From: Setaria digitata
Taxonomy: Eukaryota; Nematoda; Chromadorea; Rhabditida; Setariidae
Length of the DNA stretch: 32,665 nucleotides
Assembly: GCA_003640385.1 (NCBI GenBank)
Contig: RCAB01000612.1
Location: 1 to 32,665, forward strand
Reading direction: 5' to 3'
Below the pieces are notes generated by a model, which was not told the origin of the DNA, did not search any database, and was given only the letters and a program-made list of their open reading frames with translations. Position numbers and translations under genes: made by a program. Shown one piece after another: positions 12,401-21,262 of this stretch; the stretch's first letter is position 1, and every line of letters begins with the position of its first letter.

Positions 12401-15400
12401 GGGAAATATACCAGGAAATACAACATCAGCTAGCGGTGGTGCAAGTACATCAGTGATTGTCGATGAAATGGTACCAATGAATTCAACAGCAAATTCCCGA
12501 AAGGTAAAATAAAGTTGACCAAATTATTGCTACCATTTGGCTAATTTAAATATATAGAAGTTATCGAAATCTGCCAATATGCCAAGGTCGATGTTTTAAT
12601 TGTATCGGTAATTTACATTTCGGAGACTTTAATTTCTTAATTGAATAAAGTAGTTGGATTTACCATTTATTTCAATTTTACAAACTAATTCGTTTCTAAT
12701 AATTCGAAGTAGCTAGAGATGGTGGCATTTGGGATAAGCATGGGTGATAAGACCTTCATCATCAGTTAGTGAAAATCTTTCGGAAAATTATTCTTGTTCG
12801 ATTATCTTTGGCTTTCTTTCCACTAAATTAAGAATTTTATCGCTGCGTGTAAAAAAATGCTTTAGAGTTAACTTACATTTGAATAGTATAATGTAATCTA
12901 ACCAGCCTGACAAATTTTTATCATTCCATTTTAAATTCGTTTTTGTATCAATTTTAATCTCAGTTTTATTCGCTTATTTTTTTTTTTAATAGTGAAATGA
13001 AATACTTTCGTCTACTTCTCCTTCTTCTCCGTTTCTCTATTTCTGACCACTTTTGAAGCTTTAATTTGCTCAATTTGAAATAGTACGTTTGAAACAAATT
13101 TTAAGATATTATGCTGTGGTGGAAATTTTTAAATTAACATTTTATACGAAAGTTTTGTGCTACGTCACCAACTTACATGGGAAACTCATTACAGATTATA
13201 TTCAATTTAACAGAAAGTTTCTTCTTTTTTTATTAAATTTATAGGGCACTTCAATTAAATCATGAAGATCGCATTTTTTTCTTTTGTAATTTATTTGTTT
13301 CAGTTTCTCATTTTTTCAGTTTTTTTTTTTTTTTTTTTTTTTTCATTTTGGTTTTACTGGTTAAGTTTCTTGTTTTTTCCACATTTTTTTTCACAATTTT
13401 TGACTGATTTGAACTTTCACTAACTTTTTGTTTTTCAGGGGGTAGTTTTTGTTTATTTATTTTTTTAATTTACAACTTTAGCACCATGGTATACACAGCT
13501 CGTAGTAAAAAAAGAGAGCGTACTTTTTTTGAAAAATAAAACACTTTGAAAAACAGAAAAGTTAGTTGAGGTCAAAAAATATTTCAATTTTATTTGAACT
13601 AATTGTTTTTTCCTCAGAATTAAGCTAATATGTAAAGTTTTTATTACAAAAAATGAATTCTTTTGTAAGTTTTTTTTTTTGCATCAATTGGATCAACTAA
13701 GTGAATTCATTCAGAATGAATGATAGTTGGTTTAACTGAAGGTTTAATTTTTTGAATTTAATTAATTCATGTTTAAATGCAATAATTATAGAATATCTTG
13801 TTGCATCCCCTTCCATTATTTATGCATCAGTTTAATCATTAGTTGCGAATTTATTTTTATTCTACAAATGAACATCTATATTTCAGATGATGGTAGCTCC
13901 GCAGCCACAAAATTTACACCATCGAGAACGTAATGAATCCAATTGCAAAAGTTCAAATCACATGTAAGCATTTTTTTTTCCCTCTTCTAAATTTTAAAAT
14001 TTAGTTTTCATTGTTCAGATTTCGATTCTTAAACAATTTAATTTGTGATGACTAATGTGACTTCGGAAAATCTATTCGGGATGTCTTATTTATCGTTTAT
14101 TTTAACACTTAATTTATTTTGAAGGATTAATTCAAATGGTGTTTATTTCAGGCAGCAAAGACGACAAAGTATGGGTGCATTAGTGCCAGCATATAATATA
14201 TCAGCATGTGGTGATAATTGGCGATCTCGAGATCGTGAAAGTCCATCAAATGATCAGCAGTTAGTCGGTAAGTATTTTAAGTTTGTTTCATTAGAAATAA
14301 TTTCCGAATCATTCGTTTCACTTTATTTCAGTTAAATTATTTCGCTGTCCTTTTGATTTCAATTTTCAGTAAATTTTTTTCATTTGCTTTTATTTACCAG
14401 TTCTCTTCGTTTTCTTTTCTATGTGTTTTTCTTTAAGCTCGATTTACCTAATGGAATATATGAGAAACTGATAACAGCGGAATCTTCTTTTTTTTGTCAA
14501 TTTTTATTTTTGGTCGGTTTTTTGTTTTCAGTTATAATTCATAAACTGGAAAATATTTAAATAAGAAATAGTCTGGATTTCAGTTGTTTCAATTCATTTT
14601 AGATTATGCTGATAACTTTCTTTTATTTGTTGTTCCAATAAGTTTACGATATTAAATTCATTTAATTTTTTCATCCAGTACTTTTCATTCTTTTTTATTC
14701 TATCCTTCTGAACAAATCCTTCATCGACTATTTATTTATCGTGGTTTATAAAATTTTAATAAATGGAAATTTGTTTTTTCTTTTCATGTGGGAGAAGATA
14801 GGAGTTTTAAAACTTTGACTTTTTATGTTGAATTTTGAGAAATTAAAGAGTTAAGTTTCTTAATCAGACATTGCGTTCGTTTTATTTCATTTCTAACGGC
14901 TGAAAGTTGTTTATTTTAAAATCAAGGTTCTTCTGAATTTAAATTTTAACTCATTCTTATTTAGTTGACGATCGTCGTACAAAAAATAACAACGATATTC
15001 GGGTAGCGGTGCTAGAGCAACGTGTACGGGAATTAGAAGCTGCAGTTATACCTGGCCAAGCACCATCAACAGCGTTACCTGCTACATCATTCATTATTCC
15101 CGTCATAGCTACCAAAAGTCGGTTTAATACTTCTTTGTTTTTTTTTTTTTAATTTAAAATTTTTTAAACTTTTGATATTGTTTGCATATTTTGCGCTTAT
15201 TTTTTTTAATTGATATTTTATTTATTTTGAAGTTGACAGGGTTTTAAATTACGATGAATGATGTTGCCTAGCGCATATGAGTTTATAATTCAGATGAGAA
15301 CAGTGAAATATTCTGAAAGTTTCATGGTCGGATGAAGGATTGAACATTTTCAATCTAGTTACAAATGTTATTACTGATTGATTTGTAGGTCCTTCACGTA

Positions 15401-18400
15401 TTCTTCGTTCTACTTCTGGTCAGTTTGTGGTGTCATCGGCAACGGCGCCCGTAACCCAACAACTTATGGCTCAAGAAGTTGTGGATAGAGAAATTGAGGT
15501 GGAAAGGTAGGTAAACAGAAAATTGTTATGTGAATTGAAGTCTTTTTTTTTTTACTAAATGCTATAATATCTTAATATCTTAGTAGTTGTTTTTTTTTTT
15601 TTTTTTTTTAGACTGCAATCACAATTACGCAAATGTTATTCACGAATGGAATTACGTCAAGTGCAGTACGATGAAGAAGTTTGTTGTTCTTTCTCATCCG
15701 TTATTAATTATTGTAATTTGTAATTTCCTTTTTTTCTGTTTTCATTGAAAGCTTTTTAAGTTGCAATAATGGTTATTGTTCTTTTTGATGACCTAGCTTT
15801 TGGCTCTTTTTCATGCGGAATTTTTTGTTTATGTTCTTCCACAGAACACATTTTGCCGTGTTTAAATGCGGCAAATTTTTTTCCACTATTTCAAAAAAAA
15901 ATTTTAATTTTTGACTTTCCTTACTCATCTAGTTAATCTTTTGAATGAAGCGAAAATACAATTCAACTAACCATTGCCAATGGTTATGCCAAGCGAAATC
16001 AATATTATGCCTAATGGTTACATTACTATGACAAAGAATTGATCATATTACAAGCTTTTCGATAATTATCAATGATTTGTGTTTGTGTTATCCAGTTATT
16101 ATTCACTTTTGCAGGTGAATGCATTTCGTCGAGAATCCGAAGAAGCAAAGCAGCAATTAACAAAAGTAAAATCGCGATTAGGTGAGCTGGAAAAAGAATG
16201 TATTGCGTATCGTGAGAAGGCAATGGCTGTTGATGCTAATCGTAACAGTGCTGTTGCATCATCTTTGGAAAAAATCTCTGCTCAGGTGATTTTTCTTAAT
16301 TTCAGGTAGAAATTAGATGAATGATCTAAGTAATGACACAAGTAGCTATGTGCTAAGAATAGTGATTATGTCGTTGGTAGTATGGTTATAGGTAGAAAAG
16401 GCCACTAATAATTTTTATTAGCAGTAGTAATAATGTTAATGGCAAATATTGTTACAACAGTTGATAATAGTAATTGTTATCGGTGATCTTTACTAATAGT
16501 TAATAGTAAAAGTAAAGTATTGATAGGAATAATAGTCAGCTAAAATAGCATAACAGTAAGTAATAATCATGTTAATCATAGCGGTGTTGATATTATTAAT
16601 AATATCAGTACTATAAAAACTATGATGGTGGTTGGTTTTATGATGATGATGACAGTGCAATGTTTATAATAGCAATAATGATGCTGGTTTTATCAAAATA
16701 ATTTAGTGGCATTTAATGGCTGATGATAGTGGTGGTGAATAATGTTAATGGTAATTAACATTATTAACTTTATTTTTATTACTCATATCTATATCGGTGA
16801 TAATTATCATTGACAGTAAATGGTAATTGTGAACGATGATGTTGGAAAAATGATGAGTAGGACTTTATCATTTTAAAGTATCAGTCATAAGTTGATGGCG
16901 CCGTTTAATCTTCTTCAGTTACAATAATTATGTTTTGTAACTGAAGGAAAAATGAAGGATAAATTGCAAGCGATCAAGTAGTACTTGGATTTTCATTGCT
17001 AAGTAAATAGTTTATTGTAATTTTAGGAGCGAGAAATAGCAACATTAAGGACTGAATTGGAACGACATATACAACTGGTGAAAAACTTGGAACGGACAAA
17101 AAAAGAATATGAATTTTTGGAACTACAAAATGAGGCACTTAATGCAAAGCTTGATTCTAGGGAAGCTACAATTCGCGATCTTGAAGATAATATTCATGTT
17201 AATTTCTTAATTTTTTTCATTCTTTATATTCAAAAATGTAAATTTTAGGGTCAAAAAACCAAACAAAGGGGGTTCTAAGATAAAACATGGCGGTTAATTA
17301 GATTTTTCAAATTTTTTTTTTTTTGTTTCGAAATTTTGATAATTTCATCCTGGACGATAGGAGTTAATCTTATTCGAAAAGAAGTTAAGAGGAATAGTAT
17401 GGTTTAGTTTTGCAAGTGTTTCAGTTCTTTATCTGTTTTGTATGTTTTAGAGATTTTCAAATTTTTACAACAAGCTCTTGTGAATCCATGAAGAGTCTCA
17501 AAAAAAAAAAAAAAATTAAAATTAATTGGATATATGATCAGAGTGGTACTGAAAAATTGAAGGGAAAAAGGCAAATTTGATCAAAAAGAAAAAAAAAATG
17601 ATTTCATCCTTCATATTCTAATTCAAATTTGAAACCGGAAATTCAACAGAATTTATTGATGCTGTTAAAGGCAATGAAAGTGGATGCATCGCGTAAAGTG
17701 GAAAGTGGTTCGGTTACACCCAAAGCAGATGCCTTCTCATTATTTGATTTCGAACCTACGAAATCTGTCGGCAAATCAAAGGAATCAAATACACGAGGAA
17801 CGGTATGTTCTTTAATAACTTATCGTTAGCCCTAACGACGATTATTTGATGTAAAATTCTAGTTTCACATGGTTCAGAGTTTCAAGGTTAAAATTTTTGT
17901 AGTACTTTATAGGCTGTATGATAAAAAAAAAACAGTGAAATTTGGAAAAGTTATATTTTGATATTTTGAAAGTGAAAAAAAATTTTGATGACATATAGAA
18001 AGAAAATTCTTGATCATAATTCATTTGAAAAATACCATTTTTCATAAATGTGTTATGAAAGGGATGGGAGAGATGATACTGAAGGATATCTGAAATTCTA
18101 GAATAACAGAGATTTAGGGTAAAATGAGGTTAAAGTGAAAGAAAGAAAATTTGTATTATTTAAAGGGAAAAGAAGGGTGAGATTTGTATATTTAAAAAAT
18201 AAGATTCTATTATTATTCCATTTTTTTTATTTTGCACTCGTTTATGGAATTTTTTAGCTGTTGCTTAAATTCATCGCTCATAGCAGTTATTTCGTTTTTA
18301 ATTTTCACAGTTTTAATCATTGTTTTCATTGAACAAATGAACTTGATTAGCATTCCAGAAAAATGGTCGATTATCATTTTCATCAACATCAGTGGCGACA

Positions 18401-19246
18401 GTAACAGGTGGCGCGGGATCATCAAAACGGGTCACGAAATCATCATCCGTACCATCATCTGATTCCGAAAGTGATGAAGGAAAACTTGAACTTTCACCGT
18501 CAACATCAAAATTAATCCGTAAACAACTAAATACAACTTTGGAATGTCGATTATTAGCGAAATGTTTGAAGGATGTTGCTGCAAAGGCAATTAGTGGTGA
18601 TGCACCAAGTGTAAATCGTTTGCTTGGCTGTCGAAGTAAGTTTATGCGTTTTAGTTAATTTAAGTTAATTTCCATAGACAAATAAGTTTTTTTTGCTTAT
18701 ATACATGAACTAGTGCACAAAGAAACTACGTTTTATGTAATGCACAGTACGATTGACGTAGAATGCATCATCACCTGAATCTAGTTGAAATCGGATGTCG
18801 GAGTTTTAGTTAAGTTAATTTCCATAGGCCGATTAGTTTTCCTCTGATGCTTTTTAATCACATAGTAGTAAGATAGGTTGTGCAGTCCAGCGATTTTGTC
18901 TGATTGATTAATTGAACAACAGTACTTGACTGAATGATTAATTAAGCACAGATGATTTGTGTCTTTTCTCTTTTTCATTAGGTCTCTATAACTAAGTCGT
19001 AGGTAATTATTAGGCTTCCAAATGTTAGTTGCAGGTGATTCGATGTCAGAATCAGAACCGGAACCAGTTCTAACGGATGGGAATGCAATGTCATCGAATT
19101 CTGCTAAAAGACATATCAAGAAGATTACGGAAGATTTGGAACGCGTTGAAAAAGATTTAAATTCATTACGTGAATGTTTCGTCGAATATTATCAAAAGAA
19201 AATTGCTGATGAGTTAAAAGAAGATGAGTCGTGCCGTATTCAGTAA
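193..19246 (+). CDS. Coiled-coil protein, 16-exon gene, about 775 residues, family not assigned
   Basis: This is the gene-level entry; the exons are listed one by one below. Joining them keeps the frame open from an ATG to a TAA with every splice phase matching (2328 nt in total). Residues 1-340 are rich in Ser, Pro, Thr and Arg with short SP/TP motifs, so probably disordered. A short heptad segment (VAVLEQRVRELEA) lies near residue 355. The main coiled coil runs roughly from residue 405 to 562. A Ser-rich acidic linker follows (SSDSESDEG, residues about 650), and a last coiled coil near 725-760 precedes the end ESCRIQ. There is no membrane segment or signal peptide. This suggests a cytoplasmic scaffold or cytoskeletal adaptor, which is inference only. 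No ankyrin, kinesin motor or other catalytic domain is visible. The 5' end is the weak part: other first exons, including ones left of the window, are possible. Confidence 0.8.
233..2099 (+). other. Intron 1 of the coiled-coil gene (if exon 1 is right)
   Basis: AT-rich, with T or A runs including a 21-base T run at 495-515, and a degenerate 48-base tandem repeat at 1279-1374. No convincing exon. A weak open segment at about 691-729 ends in one spare base at a gtaata and could splice to exon 2, but it lacks a start. Confidence 0.5.
1279..1374. repeat. Degenerate tandem repeat, 48 bp x 2
   Basis: Both units share tcg.tttaatatt, gattg/gatta, ctttgttggtt/ctttattggtt and cattca at the same spacing. 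Confidence 0.65.
2100..2276 (+). CDS. Exon 2, coiled-coil gene
   Basis: Acceptor is tattttaag and donor is gtaaat. The exon begins in phase with two bases. The frame reads RFRRRESVNDEVKFGMPSRC and continues Ser/Pro-rich to SPEPNLS (residues 14-72). Composition is clearly richer in GC than the flanking introns. The same frame stays open for another 116 bases beyond the donor, but that part is AT-rich and intron-like. Confidence 0.85.
2745..2881 (+). other. Candidate alternative exon of the coiled-coil gene
   Basis: Preceded by the acceptor agcttatcag and in phase with the donor of exon 2. It reads 44 open codons, acidic and polar (NEDDEVMTDNDYTDINGD and QKQKEIEDDN), then TAA. If spliced in whole it would truncate the protein; a weak GT inside (after ATTAATG) would keep the frame into exon 3. 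It partly overlaps degenerate triplet sequence, so it may be noncoding. Confidence 0.25.
3150..3242 (+). CDS. Exon 3, coiled-coil gene
   Basis: Acceptor is tgctaag and donor is gtataa. Phase is one base in and one base out. It encodes SRTRTAVVGPNTVHRNREG and then SSYDYGSVTDER, basic then polar (residues 73-103). Confidence 0.85.
4695..4826 (+). CDS. Exon 4, coiled-coil gene
   Basis: Acceptor is tttttttag and donor is gtatga. It encodes a Pro/Tyr/Ser-rich stretch with YTSPPTPISRYDCG and PPPYYSHRR (residues 104-147). The SPPTP motif is a plausible proline-directed kinase site, by inference. Confidence 0.88.
5119..5275. repeat. Direct duplication of 78 bp around an N
   Basis: Copies at 5119-5196 and 5198-5275 differ at one base and are separated only by the N at 5197. 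Most likely an assembly join. Confidence 0.9.
6215..6399. repeat. Direct duplication of 92 bp around an N
   Basis: Copies at 6215-6306 and 6308-6399 differ at two bases, with the N at 6307 between them. Confidence 0.9.
7541..7561. repeat. AT microsatellite
   Basis: About ten AT units in the large intron. Confidence 0.9.
8459..8509. repeat. GA microsatellite
   Basis: Two (AG)n runs interrupted by gggagggagaa, in the large intron. Confidence 0.9.
9382..9929. repeat. Dispersed direct repeat pair, about 60 bp, 487 bp apart
   Basis: Segments at 9382-9444 and 9869-9929 share ataaggaaaaagc, atatgaatta, gatgtaggaatcaaatata in the same order. Confidence 0.75.
10034..10073. repeat. AT-rich inverted repeat, about 40 bp
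   Basis: tttaattttatata pairs with its reverse complement tatataaaattaaa with one mismatch, directly before a second and larger palindrome. Confidence 0.7.
10081..10156. repeat. Large inverted repeat, two 38-bp arms
   Basis: The arms begin caacagttatatg and end catataattgttg; they match along all 38 bases except one, with no spacer. Such a palindrome could extrude as a cruciform or fold as a hairpin in RNA. Confidence 0.85.
10247..10490 (+). CDS. Exon 5, coiled-coil gene
   Basis: Acceptor is attttcag and donor is gtaggt. The frame runs 81 codons, Ser/Thr/Pro/Arg-rich, with STPLSRSPRCDF, LPRTNRSRELRITPTPSS and a Pro-Ser run VPSPSSSAS (residues 148-228). It follows a 5.4-kb intron. The GT at 10495 would place a TAG in frame, so the GT at 10491 is the donor. 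Confidence 0.9.
10491..13886 (+). other. Introns 5 and 6 of the coiled-coil gene
   Basis: AT-rich sequence around exon 6 with T runs of 20 or more at 10926-10944, 11011-11030 and 13320-13343, and a short AT repeat at 11156-11175. Open stretches here are low complexity. Nothing coding is supported. Confidence 0.6.
12377..12503 (+). CDS. Exon 6, coiled-coil gene
   Basis: Acceptor is ttttatag and donor is gtaaaa. It completes the split Thr codon left by exon 5 and ends on a whole codon. It encodes a Gly/Ser/Thr-rich stretch SFRVHGAPGNIPGNTTSASG and then VIVDEMVPMN (residues 229-271). Confidence 0.88.
13887..13963 (+). CDS. Exon 7, coiled-coil gene
   Basis: Acceptor is tatatttcag, a textbook nematode site, and donor is gtaagc. 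It encodes MMVAPQPQNLHHRERNESN (residues 272-296) and ends with two bases of a Met codon completed by exon 8. Confidence 0.88.
14152..14267 (+). CDS. Exon 8, coiled-coil gene
   Basis: Acceptor is tttatttcag and donor is gtaagt, both consensus. It encodes MQQRRQSMGALVPAYN, then WRSRDRESPSNDQQLV (residues 297-335). It is a basic, polar lead-in to the coiled-coil half. Confidence 0.9.
14965..15117 (+). CDS. Exon 9, coiled-coil gene, first heptad segment
   Basis: Acceptor is cttatttag and donor is gtcggt, a weak donor. It encodes DDRRTKNNNDIRVAVLEQRV followed by RELEAAVIPGQ and a hydrophobic patch SFIIPVIATK (residues 336-386). The LEQRVRELEA spacing fits a short coiled-coil turn. Confidence 0.85.
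15389..15506 (+). CDS. Exon 10, coiled-coil gene
   Basis: Acceptor is atttgtag and donor is gtaggt. It encodes SPSRILRSTSGQFVVSSATA and then the start of the main coiled coil, QEVVDREIEVE (residues 387-425). The last codon is split two plus one with exon 11. Confidence 0.9.
15612..15678 (+). CDS. Exon 11, coiled-coil gene
   Basis: A 22-base T run leads into the acceptor tttttag; the donor is gtttgt. This short exon of 22 codons encodes RLQSQLRKCYSRMELRQVQY and DEE (residues 426-448), a charged heptad pattern that continues the coiled coil without a break. Confidence 0.87.
16115..16285 (+). CDS. Exon 12, coiled-coil gene
   Basis: Acceptor is ttttgcag and donor is gtgatt. It is phase 0 at both ends, exactly 57 codons. 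It encodes VNAFRRESEEAKQQLTKVKS, RLGELEKECIAYREKA and EKISAQ (residues 449-505), dense in Glu, Lys and Leu at coiled-coil spacing. Being symmetric, it could be skipped without a frame change. Confidence 0.92.
16340..16880. repeat. Degenerate triplet-repeat stretch
   Basis: Long run of gat/gta/aat/tga-like triplets (gatgatgatgacag, gttaatagtaaaag) that fills most of one intron. Similar stretches lie at 7262-7510 and, in the opposite orientation, 8755-9000. Confidence 0.5.
17027..17197 (+). CDS. Exon 13, coiled-coil gene
   Basis: Acceptor is taattttag and donor is gttaat. It is phase 0 at both ends and again exactly 57 codons, like exon 12. It encodes EREIATLRTELERHIQLVKN, LERTKKEYEFLELQNEAL and REATIRDLEDNIH (residues 506-562), the last part of the main coiled coil. 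Confidence 0.9.
17650..17802 (+). CDS. Exon 14, coiled-coil gene
   Basis: The only fitting acceptor is attcaacag, weaker than the others; the donor is gtatgt. It encodes NLLMLLKAMKVDASRKVESG, AFSLFDFEPTKS and KESNTRGT (residues 563-613). The frame is open for seven further codons upstream (from 17629), but no AG is available there. Confidence 0.8.
18359..18635 (+). CDS. Exon 15, coiled-coil gene
   Basis: Acceptor is gcattccag and donor is gtaagt. It encodes a Ser-rich region NGRLSFSSTSVATVTGGAG, an acidic Ser cluster SSVPSSDSESDEGKLELS, then a helical stretch with KLIRKQLNTTLECRLLAKCL and GDAPSVNRLLGCR (residues 614-705). The SDSESDEG cluster resembles casein kinase 2 sites by inference. Confidence 0.9.
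18649..18840. repeat. Direct repeat pair in intron 15
   Basis: Blocks near 18649-18688 and 18802-18840 share gttttagttaa, agttaatttccatag and agtttt, about 150 bp apart. Confidence 0.6.
19035..19246 (+). CDS. Exon 16, last exon of the coiled-coil gene
   Basis: Acceptor is ttagttgcag; it completes the Ser codon left by exon 15. It encodes DSMSESEPEPVLTDG, then a coiled coil RHIKKITEDLERVEKDLNSL followed by RECFVEYYQKKIADELKED, and ends ESCRIQ before TAA, which is followed at once by TAA-like and T-rich sequence. The tail is compact and charged and looks like a conserved C-terminal module. Confidence 0.92.
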
Positions 19247-19449
19247 TAATTTTTTTTTTTTTATTAATTGTTTGTTGCATTTATGTAAATATTATGAGCG
19301 CTAACTGTTATATGTGAATAGTTTAATTAATGCTTGTTATCAAAAATATTAAAAGTAAAATTGAATTAATTAAGACTAAATGGAAATTGTCGTAATTTTT
19401 CCAAAGCATTAAAACCATTGCTAAAACTTGGTGAGAAAAAGAAAAACGA

Positions 19450-19455
19450 AATAAA
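19450..19455 (+). terminator. AATAAA polyadenylation signal, coiled-coil gene
   Basis: First exact AATAAA downstream of the stop codon, about 200 bases into the 3' UTR, a usual distance in nematodes. Confidence 0.5.
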
Positions 19456-19493
19456 ATGGCATTAATTATGCATTCTTAAAATTCAAACCCCTT

Positions 19494-19519
19494 AATATAT
19501 ATATATATATATATATATT
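19494..19519. repeat. AT microsatellite
   Basis: About thirteen AT units just past the polyadenylation signal of the coiled-coil gene. Confidence 0.9.
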
Positions 19520-20757
19520 AGTGCATATTTATAAGCCAAATTTGTAAGGCAAGAATTATTCTTTCACCGAAATTTGTTAAGCAATTGAAGAAATTTTTGA
19601 AGGATTTTTTATAGAAAATTTTGTTGTATCAGTTAGTGGTCTGAAATGTTTCCAAAAAATTTTTTATAGATCCAGTAGATATGAAGCCACTGGATTGTTA
19701 TTTTGAAGAATGATGAAATTATTGGCGATCATCTGTTCTATGATTCTTTCAAAAAAATATTTAAAAAAAAAAACGAAATTTTATGTCAAAAACTTTAATC
19801 CTTCCATTAGCTTTGTTGCCTGATTTTGGAATTCTTCCCCTTCTTTTTTTCTTTTTCTTTTTTCACCTTTTAAAGCATAACTTGAAAGTGTCAGAAAATT
19901 TCTTTCCATTTTACATACGATTAAGGATTATTTAAAAAATAATACATGTATTACATAGCATTTTCAAGTTCTTCTTGGCTTCTCTTTTGCTTTATGATGG
20001 TGCATTCTTAAAATGCAATGAATGTTTGAAATTTAAAGTGAAATATTTATGAAATTTAAAGATTAACTTTACTACTAAGTCTATAATTTTTTTCATTCAA
20101 TCTGTCACCATTTCATAACACTGATTCTTTACTTCTTCTCCTCTTTCCGCGTCAAATTTTTTGATTTTCTTTTTACTAAAATACGTTTTTTTTTGATTTC
20201 CAATATATATGTATATGTATATATATTAGCTTAATATTCTTAGATTATTATCATGGAAGAATTCTTTTTTTTTTCATACTTTTCCGGGTATATCCATATT
20301 TTCGGCGTTTATTTTAGTTCAGTTTGCGAGATAAAAAGTATCATTTTCGAGCATAGATTCAATTAATTATTTTTTTCTTTTTTTTTTTAGTTTGCTGAGG
20401 CCTTTAGAATATTGCAAAATTTTTTGAAATATTATTAGCACTGATTTATGTTTATACAAGAGCGATTGATAAATATTCCATCGGCATTTAACATATGTTC
20501 ATTCATTTTTTTTCTTTTTTTTATGCAAAAATTTTAAACGAGCTGTTTTTTTTCCATTTCATTTCTTGTTTAAATTGAGATTGATAACATTTGATGTTTT
20601 GTTGTTGTGAATGTCGATGGTTGGTGTTATCGTTATCACTTACCACTGATTGAATACTATATGATAAATATCTTTCACTTCTTTTCTTCCTATATTACTA
20701 ATAGCCTGCTATACAATATGGGTTCATGGTTGTAGAATTTTAATTGTGCAAAACTAA

Positions 20758-20845
20758 ATCAAATAAATTTATCAGGAAAAATTATAAATAATGATATGGT
20801 GATCAAATAAATTTATCAGGAAAAATTATAAATAATGATATGGTG
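20758..20845. repeat. Perfect tandem repeat, 44 bp x 2
   Basis: Two identical 44-bp units starting atcaaataaatttatcagg, head to tail, without an N between them. Confidence 0.9.
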
Positions 20846-21130
20846 ATCTTTGTTTATTCTTTCTTTTTTTTTTCCTTCTTTGTTAAATTTATATTGATTG
20901 TTAGTTATGTATACGTTTCCGTGAAGTTCAATGGCTTGTTCATGTTATTTACACGAATTTCCGGTAACAAAAAGTGCAAAAATTTTAGTTAAATTCGAGT
21001 TTCTTAATTTACACTAACCAAATGATCAGTTCCGATTTCCGATTTTTTTTCGAAATTTATCTTTGAAGAGATTGCGACAACAATGCATCTGGTTGCTGAA
21101 AATTTCAACAATAAATTATGGAAAAGTATC

Positions 21131-21262
21131 TGCGAAATGTTGAAATATTACTGATCCATAAGAAATGATTAGTACTAAAAGTAGGAATGCTTTCATTTCG
21201 AAATTATTAGAAATATTGCTAATCCAGAAGAAATAATTAGCGCTAAGTGGCAGTGCTTTCAT
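21131..21262. repeat. Diverged tandem duplication, 66 bp x 2
   Basis: Units 21131-21196 and 21197-21262 both begin, on the minus strand, with ATGAAAGCA and share atttctt.tggat and aatatttc blocks at the same offsets. Confidence 0.7.

Larger units (their letters stand above)
14268..18358 (+). other. Introns 8 to 14 of the coiled-coil gene
   Basis: Seven introns between exons 8 and 15, of 105 to 741 bases. The one at 16286-17026 is made of degenerate triplets; the others are plain AT-rich intron sequence. Nothing further is seen in them. Confidence 0.6.

Noticed and set aside
18781..19119. 112-codon open frame, - strand
   Set aside because: Antisense shadow of exon 16 extended by intron sequence; the + strand frame has matching splice phases.
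2100..19246. KANK/VAB-19 assignment for the coiled-coil gene
   Set aside because: No KN motif is visible at the N-terminus and no ankyrin repeats precede the stop at 19246; a coiled coil and Ser-rich regions alone are not enough.
20170..20240. Possible hairpin from tatatatgtatatgtatatatat
   Set aside because: Simple AT/GT alternation; no unique arms, so no support for a real structure.
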